From Brachionus plicatilis (lineage: Eukaryota > Rotifera > Eurotatoria > Ploima > Brachionidae): DNA of 64,000 nucleotides. The stretch spans positions 261,328-325,327 of the forward strand of contig QEOQ01000206.1 in assembly GCA_010279815.1 (NCBI GenBank), written 5' to 3'. The notes under the pieces are model-generated. The model made no database searches. It had not been told where the DNA came from and saw only the letters and a program-made list of their open reading frames with translations. Below, piece by piece: positions 47,601 to 58,490 of the stretch. The translations under genes were made by a program, and so were the position numbers. How positions within the stretch are numbered: position 1 is the stretch's first letter; every line of letters starts with the position of its first letter.

Positions 47601-50600
47601 ATGGTTAAATTGTAATATTCTTTTGGAAAATAACCTTTTTAGAGGCTTACAGTTCTGAATTAAATATTGAAAAAAAGTAAAATTTTGCTTATAAAAAATT
47701 TTCAGTGGGGTAAAATTTATGGAAAAATTTACATCTTAAGCTTTTTTAATACATTAGAAAAAGAGTATTGTCATTAATAAAGTAATGAAATAAAATTAGG
47801 CTATTTTTTTAAAAGATGTTTGATTTTTTTTCAGAATTTTACAACTCTAGTGCCAAAAAAAATTTAACAATGATTGCTATTTGCAGCATACTTCCAGATT
47901 TTGGTTATTTAAATTTGATTCTTGCATTCCATCTTGCTTCGTGCACAATCTGGGCAGTCATTTTTGCACAGAAGAACTCTCCTCAGCAACTCTGACTATT
48001 GAGACACAAGTAAACCAGCAAGTACAAAACATAGTGTTCATTCATGCAGCAAGTCTTCAAAAAGAACCAAAATTTGCACTTAACAAAACTAAGAAGTTTT
48101 CTTAAATCAAAAAATGATGCTTTATTTTTTTAATAATAATTTGAATTCTTGTTATTTATCAAATATTCTTATAATTTTTCTGAAAAAAAATTTGAATCAA
48201 ATAAGTAAAATTAAATAAAACTAAAAAATTTTTAAAAAAATTAGGTCCGATTTAATTTAGAAAACTGATTTAATCGAGAGAGCCTTTTTTTGAATATTTC
48301 GTCATCTACATTTTCTTCATAACTCTCAAAACATTAAAAAATAATTAAAAAATAGTTGGTTAATTTCCTATTTTAAATTTTTTAATTTATCTCTTGAAAG
48401 AAATCGAAGAACTTAAAAAAAAAATGTATGAAGAAATAAAAGCACAAATGGAAGTGAATCAACAGATGATAATGGACACTAACAGTAGTTTTAAAGAACG
48501 GGTAATAGCCAAAAGCCAAATTTAAAATAAAAAATTTATTTTTTGTTTAATAAAAAAGCTTGAAAAAGCTCAGCTAGAAACTGCAACAGAGACCAAAGAA
48601 AATCAATTAAAAGAGGAACGTAAGCACAAAATACCCTATCTGACTAATTTAAACGAAGATCCAATTTTATCCTATGTAATATGCCACTTCTTGGATGCCA
48701 AAGAAATCAAAATTGGTCGCTCAGAAAATTCTAAAATTAAATTAAATGGGCTCGGAATTTTCAGCGATCACGCGGTTATTTGCAGAAAAAACAATAATTT
48801 TAGTCTAAATATTTGCCAAATTGGAGCTAAAGTCAAAGTGAATGGAATAAATGTTCAGCAACAAATCGAGCTCAATCATTGTGATAGAATTCTTTTTGGT
48901 AAAACTAGCTAGTTTTTTAATTTTTACCTAAATAATTTATTTTTAAGGATCATCAAACTTTTACGTATTTATTAATCCAAGTAAAGCTGAGTCAAAAGAG
49001 AAGCGTATTACCTGGGAACAAGCTCAGAAAGAAATTGCCGAAGCTAAAGGCTATTCGACAAAAAATTCAACTTTAACCAAAGAGCAAAAATTAATCCAGG
49101 AAGAAATAATTGAACTTCTTCCAACTGTGACAGAAGTAAATGCCATTTCGGACGAGTTAAATAAACATCGTCTTTTTGAAATAATTATTTTGCCTGCAAT
49201 TGCTTTTGAAGATTTTAATTCCAAATCACCTAATGAACAAAAGTATGTGACAAAAAAAGCAGAATTTTTTTTTTTAATATTTATTTAAGAGTTATGATAA
49301 AAATGACTAATCTGCAAACAATGAATGTGTGGCTTTGGGACAAAGGCAAATTAATGAATAGAAAATATTTGATGCAAGACTTGTATCAACGCTATTTGGA
49401 GGGTGAAGACTTTTTGCTAAGGATGAAAAAAGAAGAAGACCCGTTCTGGGAATCCGCTGAGGATTTATTTATTGGCTTAAGCAATTTTTTTCTTCAAAGT
49501 TTGTCTTATTCCATGGATTTTGAGGACAAAGCTTATATCAGTGATTATAAAGTAGTTTCAATTTTTACCTGTTAACCTAGAAAAAAAAAAACACTAAAAA
49601 ATTTGGTATAATAAGAAAGTTTTACAAAAACTTCCAAAATCTAAGATTTAGTATAAGATTGGGTCCAAATTTATTAAAAAATTTAATCCAAAAAATAGTT
49701 GTATCAAGAAGGAAAATACATTCTAAATTATTTATTTTAACTTATTTGGTTTTATTAATGCAGTCGACTCGATAAATTATTTTCCAAAATGAAAAAAAAA
49801 AATGCTCTAGAATCTTTTAAATTTTTGGAAAAAATATAGAACCTTTTAAAACAAATAAAAGAGCGATTGATCAAAAATTATACTTTGAGTGAGATAATAA
49901 ATATTTCTTTATTTTATAAATAAATATTTTTTAAATACAGTGCTTTTATGAAAGGTCCAAAAAAAATTAGGTTTTTGGTAAGAAAAATGTAAAAATTGAC
50001 TGTTTTTCCAAAATTTAGAAATAATTTTTTTTGTTTTAAACGGTACGAAATATTGAGCTTTTTTTATTTTTTCAAAAAAAAATTGTTTCAAAATTTCGGC
50101 CGTAAGCAATTGGAATAATTTTACTAAAAGTTACGTTTTTTAATGAAAGCTAACGTAATTTTACGTAAAATAAGATGTTCTTATCAACTTATATTCACGT
50201 AAGATTACGTAAGCTTACGCAAGCTTAATAAAAATAATGTAAAATTACGTAAAATTACGTTATTTAGCCGATTCTAGACCTTTTATAAAAGCACTGTAGA
50301 ATTTAGTTAAAATAGTCTGTAATAAAAATCGGATCTTTTCTCTTAAATTAATTTCATAAATAAAAATTCAAGAATATAAGTTTCAAAATATTTTTTATTT
50401 TAATAAAAATTCAGATCAACGATCTGTCGACTGTATAAAGTTGAATTTTTTCTTATGCTTATTTATTATTCTAAACTGTTTTTTTATACTTTGATTAGAT
50501 TTTCTTTGTAAATTATAGAAGAAAAGAACAGTTAAAAAAAATAAAACATTTAATAGTTTTTTCATTTAGCCCGCCGGAGAGTTATTACGAATATTTTTGG

Positions 50601-53600
50601 GTATTTTTTCCCAATTTTTCAATTGAATGATTCAAGCAATGGGAAATTTTAGAACCAAAAATTTCAGTAAAAAAAAGTAAAACATTGTCCCTATTGCAGA
50701 ACCATTTTTTCACGATTCGAAAAAATTTTATAGCATTTTAATTTTTTTGTACTGTAATTTTTTAACTAAAATTTTACATTGCAATAATTCATATGACAAA
50801 TTTTGCTTTAAAATGAATGAATTTATAAAATTTTTGATTAAAAAATTTCTGTTTTTCATCTAAATTTAGACATAATTAACAGAAACCATAAATGGCATTT
50901 ATTCTGTTGAATTCTTTAACTTTATCTAATTAACTATAAATAAATTTCTTAATTTTATCAGCAAGGCTTGTCTTTTAAGTGATGTTTTGGATCCTTTTGG
51001 GTATTTTAAGAAAATCTGTTTTTAAGAGTTAATCTTTAGCTTTTTCTGCAAATAAAAACAAAATTTATCCAATGCAAAAACTTTGAGGTTAGAAAAAATC
51101 AGTCTAATTTCAATTACAGATTTTTTAAGTAGATAAATTTTGGTAATGCAAACTTTTATCAACTAGTTCATTTTAGAAATAAGTACAATTATTGAAATTA
51201 AATTTTTTACTGTTCACTTGATCTAAGTTTGAAATGAAGTTTAACTATCAAATTTTTTAGGCTAACAGGAAACATGATTCCTCAAATCATATTTGCTAAT
51301 TGACTGTCTAAATTAAAAGGGCTCAGAGATTGGAACTATGGCAATTAGTATTTATCCTTGTACTCAAGATGGTAAGGCATTGGGAGAAAATGCATATACG
51401 GATGATCCAAATAAACTTTTGGACAAGCCATTTAATTTTTCGGTTTGACTCAACAAAAATGACTTAAAAAAATTAAAATTTTATAAAAGATAAATATATC
51501 CAAATGTGAAATAAATGATTTTGATAATGCAAAAGGCTTCAAGATCAAGTTTAAGATATTTGGAGACAAAAGCGAAATTGTTGAGACCCCAATCGCTAAG
51601 AATGAAAATGAAATAAAGTTTAATTTTACTCATCTTGTTCAGTACAAGTCATTAAAAAATGAACATTTGAGCTTTTTTGAAACAGGAAACATTACGTTTT
51701 TATTTTACGCAATACAGAAAGAATACAGCCCAAAAGCAAATATCAATGGCCTATCGACAAGGGTATTTTTAAATAAAACGGGTGAATTATAATCTTTGCG
51801 AAAATTTTCAATAGTCAAAAAATACTGGCTAAAAGCCTATTAAATGGCGATACTCTATTTGATTAATTTTTTAGCTCAAAAACGGGCATTGTGAAATTCG
51901 GTGCAATAAACAAAAACAAAATATTAAAAGTGCCAAAGCTTAATTTCTGAAGGACCAAAGCATGTTCTGTAAATTGTAGCAACTGATACATCCTTTGTAC
52001 CACCAATATCCTGATTCTGCAAAACTCAGGAAATAGTAAATTTGGGATTTTATATCATATTAAAAATCCAATTCAACTTTTAGTGGTGGTACAAAGGATC
52101 TATCAGTTGCTAAAATTTACAGAGCATGTTTTGGTCCTTAGGAACTTAAGCTTTGGCACTTTTAATATTTTTTTTTTGTTTTTTGTACCAAAATTCACAA
52201 TGCCTCAAAAACGTGACCCTCGGAACGTCAAAAAATATCTAAAAGAACGCTTTCGATTATTTGTTTTGATTAAATTAAAAGTACAGTAGTATAGTAATTA
52301 GATGTTTTGGGGTCAGTCGCAAAAAATTGTGGTCAGGTTTTAAAGAAATGAAAAAAAAAATAAAACAATTAACATTATTAATAAGACAATTAATTAATTT
52401 TTTAAATAGAATATTTGCTTAAATTTATTCAAATTTTTTTAATCTAAAATTTATATTCAAATATTTTAAAATAGTCTGAAAAGAATGTTTTCGTCTTATG
52501 TAAATCATATTTGGTTGCATTATAGATAAATTGCCATCTAAAATATGTACATATTATAACAAAAATTAAATATTTAAATTGGTAAGCAAAAATACTGGTC
52601 TTTTTAAAATTTTAAATTAAATGAATCAAGTTAAAATTAAGATTAAAAAATGATTTATTTGAAAGGATGCGTTCTTATCACGTGTTTCAGACGTTTTTAG
52701 GCATTTAATCGGTCATGTTTAATCAAAATTAATCATGAAAAATTAATCATTAGTTGTTAGCTGAAGTTAGAGGAATGTTAAATTTTCATAGAAGGGTATC
52801 ATATTTAAAAATATTTATAATGATAATTAACTAACATTTACTTTTTTCACTATAGCTATTAATAAATTATAAAAAATTATTTTTCTGTTTCCAAATTAGC
52901 ACAACATTGAAGATATTTTGGATCTTTTTAGTTTTACGGTAAAATTAGTAATTTTAAATCAATAAACAAAAGTGTAAAAGTGATTCAACGTTTTCCTTTT
53001 TTAAGTAAATTTATGCCAGTTTACCAAAAATCTATTAATCGCAGCAATACTGTATTTAAAACTTGATACCCTTCTATAAAAATTTTACATTCTTTTTATT
53101 AATTATCAACAAGTGAAAATAATTTCTCTTTATTTAAATAATGGGTCTAATCTTTGTCAGTAGATAAATCATTTTTTTAGTAGATTATTTTTTATAGTAA
53201 TTGATAAAAAAAAAATTAATCAAAATAAATGAAAGCTTTAAATAGGAGATATTTATTATTTTAATCTTATGACGATTTCTGGCAAACATTGTTTCATTTT
53301 TTTGTATTCCATGTTTTCGCTCCATAAAAACTTGAATATTGTCTTCGACATTATCTTGTACTGTTGAACTTAAATCAAAAACAACTTGATTTTGATTAGA
53401 GATATTAAGGCAATATGAAATTTTAGTACAAAAATTACAGTACAAAAAGTAAAAACTTTATAATTTCTTTTTTAATTGTGCAAAAATGGTTCTGCAAAAA
53501 GTGCAATATTGTACAAATTTTTACAAACGAATTCCAAGCTCTGCAAAAACTCCGCAATTTTCTGTAAAATGCGCACCACCAAAAATTCCTTGATTAAACT

Positions 53601-54926
53601 ATGCAAAAAATTGCAGAGTTTGGAATTCGTTTGTACAAATTTGTACAATATTGTTCTTTTTACAGAACCATTTTTGAAAAAAAAATTTTTTTAAAAAATA
53701 AAAAAAAATTATAACTTTTTTAGTTTTTGTACTGTAATTTTTGTACTAAAATTTCACATTGCCGATATTATTGATTGAATAATTTTTCACTTTGAATCAC
53801 CTTCGATCGCTAAGTTTAAAGTTTTCTCAGTTTTACCCAATTGTAACTCAATGTTCATTCTCTTGTTGAAATTTTTATCTTTAACCCAAAATTCTTTGTC
53901 GCTGCAAAGTCCGCGTTTCGATCAAGAAATCATTTCTCTAACGAGTCTTTTGAACTTTAAAAAAATCATTTAGACTCAATCTATCTCGATAAATACCCTC
54001 ATCTTTGATATTAAAACTTTAATATTTAATTATCTACTTTGAATTAAATTATTTACTGAATGTTTTTTTTTTTACCTTTTACAAAAATTATTTATCTACT
54101 GACCAAAAACTACGCCTTTGAATAATTTTAAAAAAATTTGAATTCATGAAAGGTTGATGAAAATGAAATTAAAAAATTAAAGAACAAATCACGTCTAAAA
54201 ATCAAAGTTTAATTTTGACTTGAAACAAAGCTTTTAAAAAAGAAAAATTCTGCCAAATCTGAAAATAAGTATTATAATTGTTTTTTAATTCATTTAATTG
54301 TAATTGAAAATTTTCTTAAACATTGGGTATTGTGAATTTTAAAACAAAAAATCAGTAAAAAAACGAAAATGGTCTATGTTATTTTTTAAAGGTGATTCAT
54401 TGAATGCATCACTTAAATTTATGTTTAATAAAAACTCCTGAACAGTTTAATAAATTCAAACTCATTAAAATTTATGAAAATTTTATGAGGGCATTTAAGA
54501 TGCTAAATCAAAACTATTTTTTTTTAAAAAACCAATCTTGACTTAAAAAATTTAGTAAGTTTTTCGTTTCATTTTACTTTTTTTCTAAAATTCACAATTT
54601 CTAACATTATTTTTCACCCGTTATTTAGAATAAATCTATATTATATTTTATTCTAATTGATATAGGAATTGAAAATTTTACGTCAAAATGAAAATAAAGC
54701 GCATAATTTTGAAGAAGAGCTAATACACAAACATGGACACGATATTGATCCAACTCATATAAAACTTGAGTTGTCTCTATTGCAAAGAAAGCATGAACAC
54801 TTGGTAGAAAAGGAAACAATGATCCAAAAATTGTGCAATTCTTACTCAAAAAAGTCTCTGAACAAAGAAACGCAAGACTTTTTAAATGAAATTATGAAAA
54901 TTTTACAAAAGAAACCAAAAAAATAA
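44659..54926 (+). CDS. Kinesin-3 motor, KIF28/KLP-6-like
   Basis: Exons: 44659-44672, 44726-44764, 44827-44903, 44951-44967, 45999-46021, 46078-46284, 46339-46396, 46446-46880, 46935-47035, 47088-47238, 47289-47379, 48401-48501, 48559-48898, 48948-49242, 49290-49551, 51320-51442, 51490-51762, 52900-52938 (tentative), 54666-54926; 968 aa. The motor begins [18 protein letters not shown]. The P-loop [10 protein letters not shown] is at about 107-116, switch I NATSSRAH at about 220, and switch II DLAGSE at about 255. A neck/coiled-coil is followed by an FHA domain (about 464-565, IGRSENS at 490). The kinesin-3 segment [18 protein letters not shown] is near 700. A C-terminal coiled coil ends the protein; there is no PH domain. 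Length and lack of PH fit KIF28/C. elegans KLP-6, a ciliary kinesin; KIF1 or KIF16 types are less likely. Several exons are tiny (14, 17, 23, 39 nt). The long introns carry MITEs. Confidence 0.9.
45144..45477. mobile_element. MITE in kinesin intron 4 (GGCATTGTGAATTTTG ends)
   Basis: The left end GGCATTGTGAATTTTGGAAC and right end complement GACATTGTGAATTTTGAAAA continue as imperfect arms of about 70 bp. It is the same family as the elements at 23671, 51885 and 54326. Flanks share CATATTT, a possible degraded target duplication. Confidence 0.6.
47834..48105 (+). other. Coding-like segment inside kinesin intron 11, status unclear
   Basis: After a good acceptor (TTTTTTTTCAG, exon start 47834) a phase-compatible frame reads [20 protein letters not shown] and continues to a TGA near 47988. 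A second frame, 47881-48105, encodes 74 residues including [17 protein letters not shown]. It is less AT-rich than the surrounding intron. Including it in the mRNA would truncate the kinesin after the motor. Possibilities are a poison exon, a retained old exon, or an unrelated fossil. Confidence 0.25.
49938..50296. mobile_element. Tc1/mariner-type MITE in kinesin intron 15 (TA target site)
   Basis: Terminal inverted repeats CAGTGCTTTTATGAAAGGTC and the complement of GACCTTTTATAAAAGCACTG differ at one position. Both ends are flanked by TA. Length is 359 bp with no transposase. The right half is full of TTACGTAA-type motifs (50130-50270), recalling the element at 5046-5440. Confidence 0.7.
50636..50782. 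mobile_element. Short truncated MITE related to the 53409 element
   Basis: The left end GCAATGGGAAATTTTAGAAC and the right end TGTACTGTAATTTTTTAACT...TTTTACATTGC match the ends of the element at 53409-53763. The centre is shorter. It lies in kinesin intron 15. Confidence 0.5.
51885..52204. mobile_element. Hairpin MITE with perfect 9-bp target duplication
   Basis: The 320-bp element has arms of about 125 bp, nearly perfect inverted copies, beginning GGCATTGTGAAATTCGGTGC. TCAAAAACG is directly repeated immediately outside both ends (51876-51884 and 52205-52213). A 9-bp duplication is typical of Mutator-like elements. It lies in kinesin intron 17. Confidence 0.8.
53409..53763. mobile_element. 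Hairpin MITE with GGCAATATGAAATTTTAG ends
   Basis: The left arm starts GGCAATATGAAATTTTAGTA and the right arm ends TACTAAAATTTCACATTGCC. A second inner inverted repeat (GGTTCTGCAAAAAGTGCAAT and partner) makes a long hairpin. GATATTA flanks both sides (53401-53407, 53764-53770). It lies inside the last long kinesin introns. Confidence 0.7.
54326..54601. mobile_element. MITE of the GGTATTGTGAATTTT family near the last kinesin exon
   Basis: GGTATTGTGAATTTTAAAAC on the left and the complement of CTAAAATTCACAATTTC on the right form terminal inverted repeats. The element ends 64 bp upstream of the final exon's acceptor. Confidence 0.5.
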
Positions 54927-56003
54927 TTTTTAAAGACAATTTTGGAACTTTTAAAATTTTTAAATCAGATTAATTTTATCAATGATTATACTAAATAATA
55001 TATTTTATTAATATTTATGAAATTTATTATTAAAAGACGATCAAATAAAAAAGCTAGAAAAAACAAATGAAAAAAGTAATATTTATATATAAGTGATATT
55101 ATTTTGAAGTTTTGAGAAGATTAAATGAATTATTACTTTTAGAATTTTTTCGAAACATTTCAAAATTAACTTAAACAACAAAAAATTTATTTAATTCTAA
55201 AATTGTTAAAAAATTTTAAAATGCTTCGAACAACTTTCTAAAATAGATTACAATTTTCTTGATTTTTTAATTTTTAAACCTTTATGAGCAATGGTTTAAA
55301 ATTAGAAGGAAAACATAATAATACTTATTTCTTTAAATTTTATAAAAATAGAACAAAAATGAAACTTTTATTGTTGAACTCAATGTAAATATCTAAAACT
55401 TGATTTTTGTTAAGACTCTAAATTATTTACGTAATAAAAATAATATAATCAAATTATTCGACTATTCGATTATTCAGCTCTAGGACTAATCGTCTATTTG
55501 ATTCTTTCGTTTTTTTTTTAAATCAATTGCCATCAAGAAAATAAATAATTTTTTAGTTTTCAAATTATTTTTAATATAATTTTGTTTTAACAAACCAATG
55601 GCAAAACGGGGTCTTTGTAGTTTAGGACTTTGGCTAATTAAATTTAAAGGGTAAGAGTTAGGTTTCACATCTCAAATTTCTTCGATATATATACCAATTT
55701 TAACTAAAAACTATCATTTATTTTTGCAATATTAAAATGTTAAAGTTTTTATTTTATTTTATTTTTTTATTGAAAGTAATTAATAATGAATTTGATTTAT
55801 TTTATAAAATTTTTTTAATTAATCATAATGTATAGTTTTATAATATTGATTATCATCTTTTATTTTAAATCTTAATTTAAATTCTCAATATTTTATAAAT
55901 CGTAGATGTTTTTCGCTGTTTAGTATTTTGGAAACTGATTAAAAAGATATTAAAATCAGATGAAGGGATCATAAAAAAGATTCTTGAAAGAATTTTTTAA
56001 ACA
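54927..56003. other. AT-rich DNA downstream of the kinesin gene
   Basis: Nothing coding recognised. A polyadenylation signal for the kinesin is presumably within the first few hundred bases (AATAAA-like hexamers are frequent). Confidence 0.45.
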
Positions 56004-56352
56004 AAATTATCGGGTCATGGTCCAGAATGTGATCAAGTGTTCACCAAAAAATGTGATCATAGGTATGATGTCCAGAAAGTGATCAGTGATCAATGATCAC
56101 ATATTTCGTGATCAAAAAAGCCTCTAATTTATGAAAAAATAAAAATAAATTTTTTTGGTGATCAGGAAATTTTTAAAATATATTAAACTTTATTACTACA
56201 GTCAATCCTCGGTATAACGAACTACTTGGGCGGAAAATTCGGTATTCGTTATATCGAAATTCCCATATAAAATGATAGGGACCAAAAAATTTTTAAACCA
56301 AATTTTATTGATAAAAAAATCTAAGATAAAAAATGCGAAATAAAACAAATAG

Positions 56353-56487
56353 TTAATTTTTTTGAAAAAAATCGGTAACAGATGGTTGCTTGGTAAAGCT
56401 ACTTTCAATTATTAAATTTTCAATATTAAAAAAAAAATCAATTACATTAGAATTATCATCTTTTTTGGTTAAAAAAAATTGTTTCAG
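56353..56487 (-). pseudogene. Pogo transposase C-terminal tail with PCNA-binding (PIP) box
   Basis: In a different frame from the HTH remnant, the minus strand reads NELKQFFLTKKDDNS and ends ...SSFTKQPSVTDFFQKN before TAA. QPSVTDFF fits the PIP box Q-x-x-[ILMV]-x-x-[FY]-[FY]. Pogo transposases are known to carry such a C-terminal PCNA motif. Together with the HTH piece, this shows the middle of the transposase gene was deleted. Confidence 0.65.
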
Positions 56488-56492
56488 TTCAT

Positions 56493-56648
56493 TTATTCTA
56501 AAATAGTAAAAATTGTAGAAGCATTAACGTTGTATTCTTTGGCCAACTTTGAAGTGGTTATTTTTTGCTCAGTATGCTTTTTTATAATATCTATCTTGAC
56601 TTCAAGAGATATACATTTTCTCTTTTTGCAAACTTGTTTTTCATTCAT
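56493..56648 (-). pseudogene. Pogo/CENP-B type psq helix-turn-helix, N-terminal transposase remnant
   Basis: A 51-codon frame starting MNEKQVCKKRKCISLEVKID, then IIKKHTEQKI and SKLAKEYNVNASTIFTIL, has the pattern of the first DNA-binding domain of pogo/Tigger transposases and CENP-B. The stop follows immediately, and no DDE catalytic domain follows. It is possibly still translated as a small DNA-binding protein, but more likely a deletion relic. Confidence 0.8.
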
Positions 56649-57201
56649 TTTTATCAATTAGAAATTTTAGATATACAATAATTAGTAATTGTCAAGCATT
56701 TATTTACTATTTTTTATAATCAAGGTCATAGTGAGTGAATCGAGCGAAATTTTAGAAATCAATATAAAATTTTATTGGTTAAAAATATGAAAAAATATTG
56801 CAATTTTGGAGTGAAAGATTGAATAATCTATTATAATTTTATTTATATCCAATTAAAAAAAAAGTAAAACGAAAATAAAATTCCGCTCAATTTACATTGA
56901 ATTCACTCAAGATGTGTTAAATAACGAATGTCATTTTTTTAAAATTCGTTATATAAAGGTTTTTTTCTTAAGAAAAGTATTACTCGTTTTTTTTTTCTTA
57001 GTTCGTTATATCGGGATTTCGTTAAAAAGAGGTTCGTTGTATCAAAGAAAATTAGCAATCTTTTTCCTTTGTAAAAAATCGGTTCCTGGATTCATATTCG
57101 TAATATAGAGGAGTTCGTTATATGGGGGTTCGTTATACGGAGGATCGACTGTAATAGAAAAAAATTAAGTCTCAATTTTCAAAATAAAATAAAACAAAAT
57201 C

Positions 57202-58096
57202 ACCTACGTTAAGAATATTCTTAGTTCTTAGAAATCTTAGATCTTAGAAGTTTTCTAAGAAAAAAAAAATATGAGATTCTTAGATGTTTAACTTCTAAGA
57301 ACATCTAAAAACAACTAAGAATTCTTAAATATTTTTTTTAAAATGACAAAAATGTTCTTTCTTTTTATACTAAAATAAAATATAATTGAGTCAATCAGAT
57401 TCTTCTTTTTTTAAACTTTACTTTTTAGAACGTTCGACTGTCTTAGATAAGAACGATTTATTACTCCAATTTTGGCGCAAAAATTAGAAAAAAATCACAA
57501 CTTAAAAAATTATTATCTTTGGAATCTTTAGCAGTAAGCTTTTTGAGTCTAAGCTAAAAAATTTGTTTTGACAACCGGAAGTCAGAAAAGAATTAAGGTT
57601 TAGTAAAAATGTTCTTGTTAAGGACTTTCTATTGATTAATGGTTAAAAATCAAGCAAAAGAATTCAATAAAGAGTTGAAACAGCAAGATCAAGATGTCAT
57701 TTCAGTCATTTTATCTCTTTTAATTAATCACGTTATTTAGTACATAATTTTGTTTAAAGTTAGAATATTTTGTAAAGGAGGATAATAATTTTTTATGTTG
57801 TGGTTTTTTTCTAATTTTTGCGCCAAAATTGGAGTAATAAATCGTTCTTATCTAAGACAGTCGAACGTTCTAAAAAGTAAAGTTTAAAAAAAGAAGAATC
57901 TGATTGACTCAATTATATTTTATTTTAGTATAAAAAGAAAGAACATTTTTGTCATTTTAAAAAAAATATTTAAGAATTCTTAGTTGTTCTTAGATGTTCT
58001 TAGAAGTTAAACATCTAAGAATCTCATATTTTTTTTTTCTTAGAAAACTTCTAAGATCTAAGATTTCTAAGAACTAAGAATATTCTTAACGTAGGT
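57202..58096. mobile_element. Long-hairpin element, 316-bp arms, 9-bp target duplication (Mutator-like)
   Basis: Positions 57202-57517 and 57781-58096 are near-perfect reverse complements, starting ACCTACGTTAAGAATATTCT. The loop is about 263 bp without ORF. AACAAAATC is repeated exactly outside both ends (57193-57201, 58097-58105). Very long terminal repeats plus 9-bp duplications fit non-autonomous Mutator-like elements. High arm identity suggests a recent insertion or gene conversion. Confidence 0.8.
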
Positions 58097-58106
58097 AACA
58101 AAATCT

Positions 58107-58490
58107 TAATTATTCTTTAACAATAATAATAATAATAAATTGAGTCATAGCAGGGAAGCACCCTGCGAGCAATCCAAAACAACTTGAATCGCTATGATGA
58201 CTGGTTGTGCGTTTGGCGAGAAGGAATGTGGGACGATGAGTGTTCGAGCTAAGACCCCCCCCCAGTCCTAGCGTAAACGCTTCTGGGGAGTGCCCAGGCC
58301 TTCAACTCACCGTTTCACTTTGTGTTTTTTTGACATGTGGAATTTAACGCCCTTTTTATTTTTCATAAATTCACCACAAATGCTTCATTCTACCGGATTT
58401 GAATGCTTGCTTAATGCTTTTTTTGCAGCTAATTTAGCTGCATCGGACGATTTTACTGGGACCAAAGCAATTTCTTTGTAAAAACTGCCT
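58107..58490 (-). mobile_element. 3' end of a non-LTR retrotransposon with a broken zinc finger
   Basis: On the minus strand, a reading frame (about 58480-58307) encodes KKALSKHSNPVE, a TGA, then SICGEFMKNKKGVKFHMSKK and HKVKR before a stop. The pattern [C]-x2-C-x12-H-x4-H is a C2H2 finger whose first Cys codon is TGA (58385-58387). A GC-richer untranslated stretch follows, then the hairpin GCAGGG-TGCTT-CCCTGC (58150-58166), then an (ATT)n tail at about 58122-58140. A hairpin and short-repeat tail are typical 3' ends of several LINE clades. Confidence 0.5.

Larger units (their letters stand above)
56199..57151 (-). mobile_element. Pogo/Tigger-type transposon, internally deleted
   Basis: Terminal inverted repeats CAGTCAATCCTCGGTATAAC (left) and CAGTCGATCCTCCGTATAAC (right, complement) are flanked by TA on both sides. 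CAGT-starting termini with TATAACGAA and a TA target are characteristic of the pogo/Tigger branch of Tc1/mariner. The right (transposase 5') end carries about seven TTCGTTATAT-like subterminal copies between 56940 and 57140. The minus strand codes for transposase remnants only. Length is 953 bp, against about 2-3 kb for intact relatives. Confidence 0.85.

Noticed and set aside
56914..57108. 64-codon plus-strand frame in the Tigger element
   Set aside because: Translation of subterminal TTCGTTATAT repeats. The real coding remnants are on the minus strand.
57202..58096. CRISPR array or tandem satellite
   Set aside because: The repeated sequence is two inverted arms around one loop with a target duplication, not regularly spaced direct repeats; the genome is also eukaryotic.
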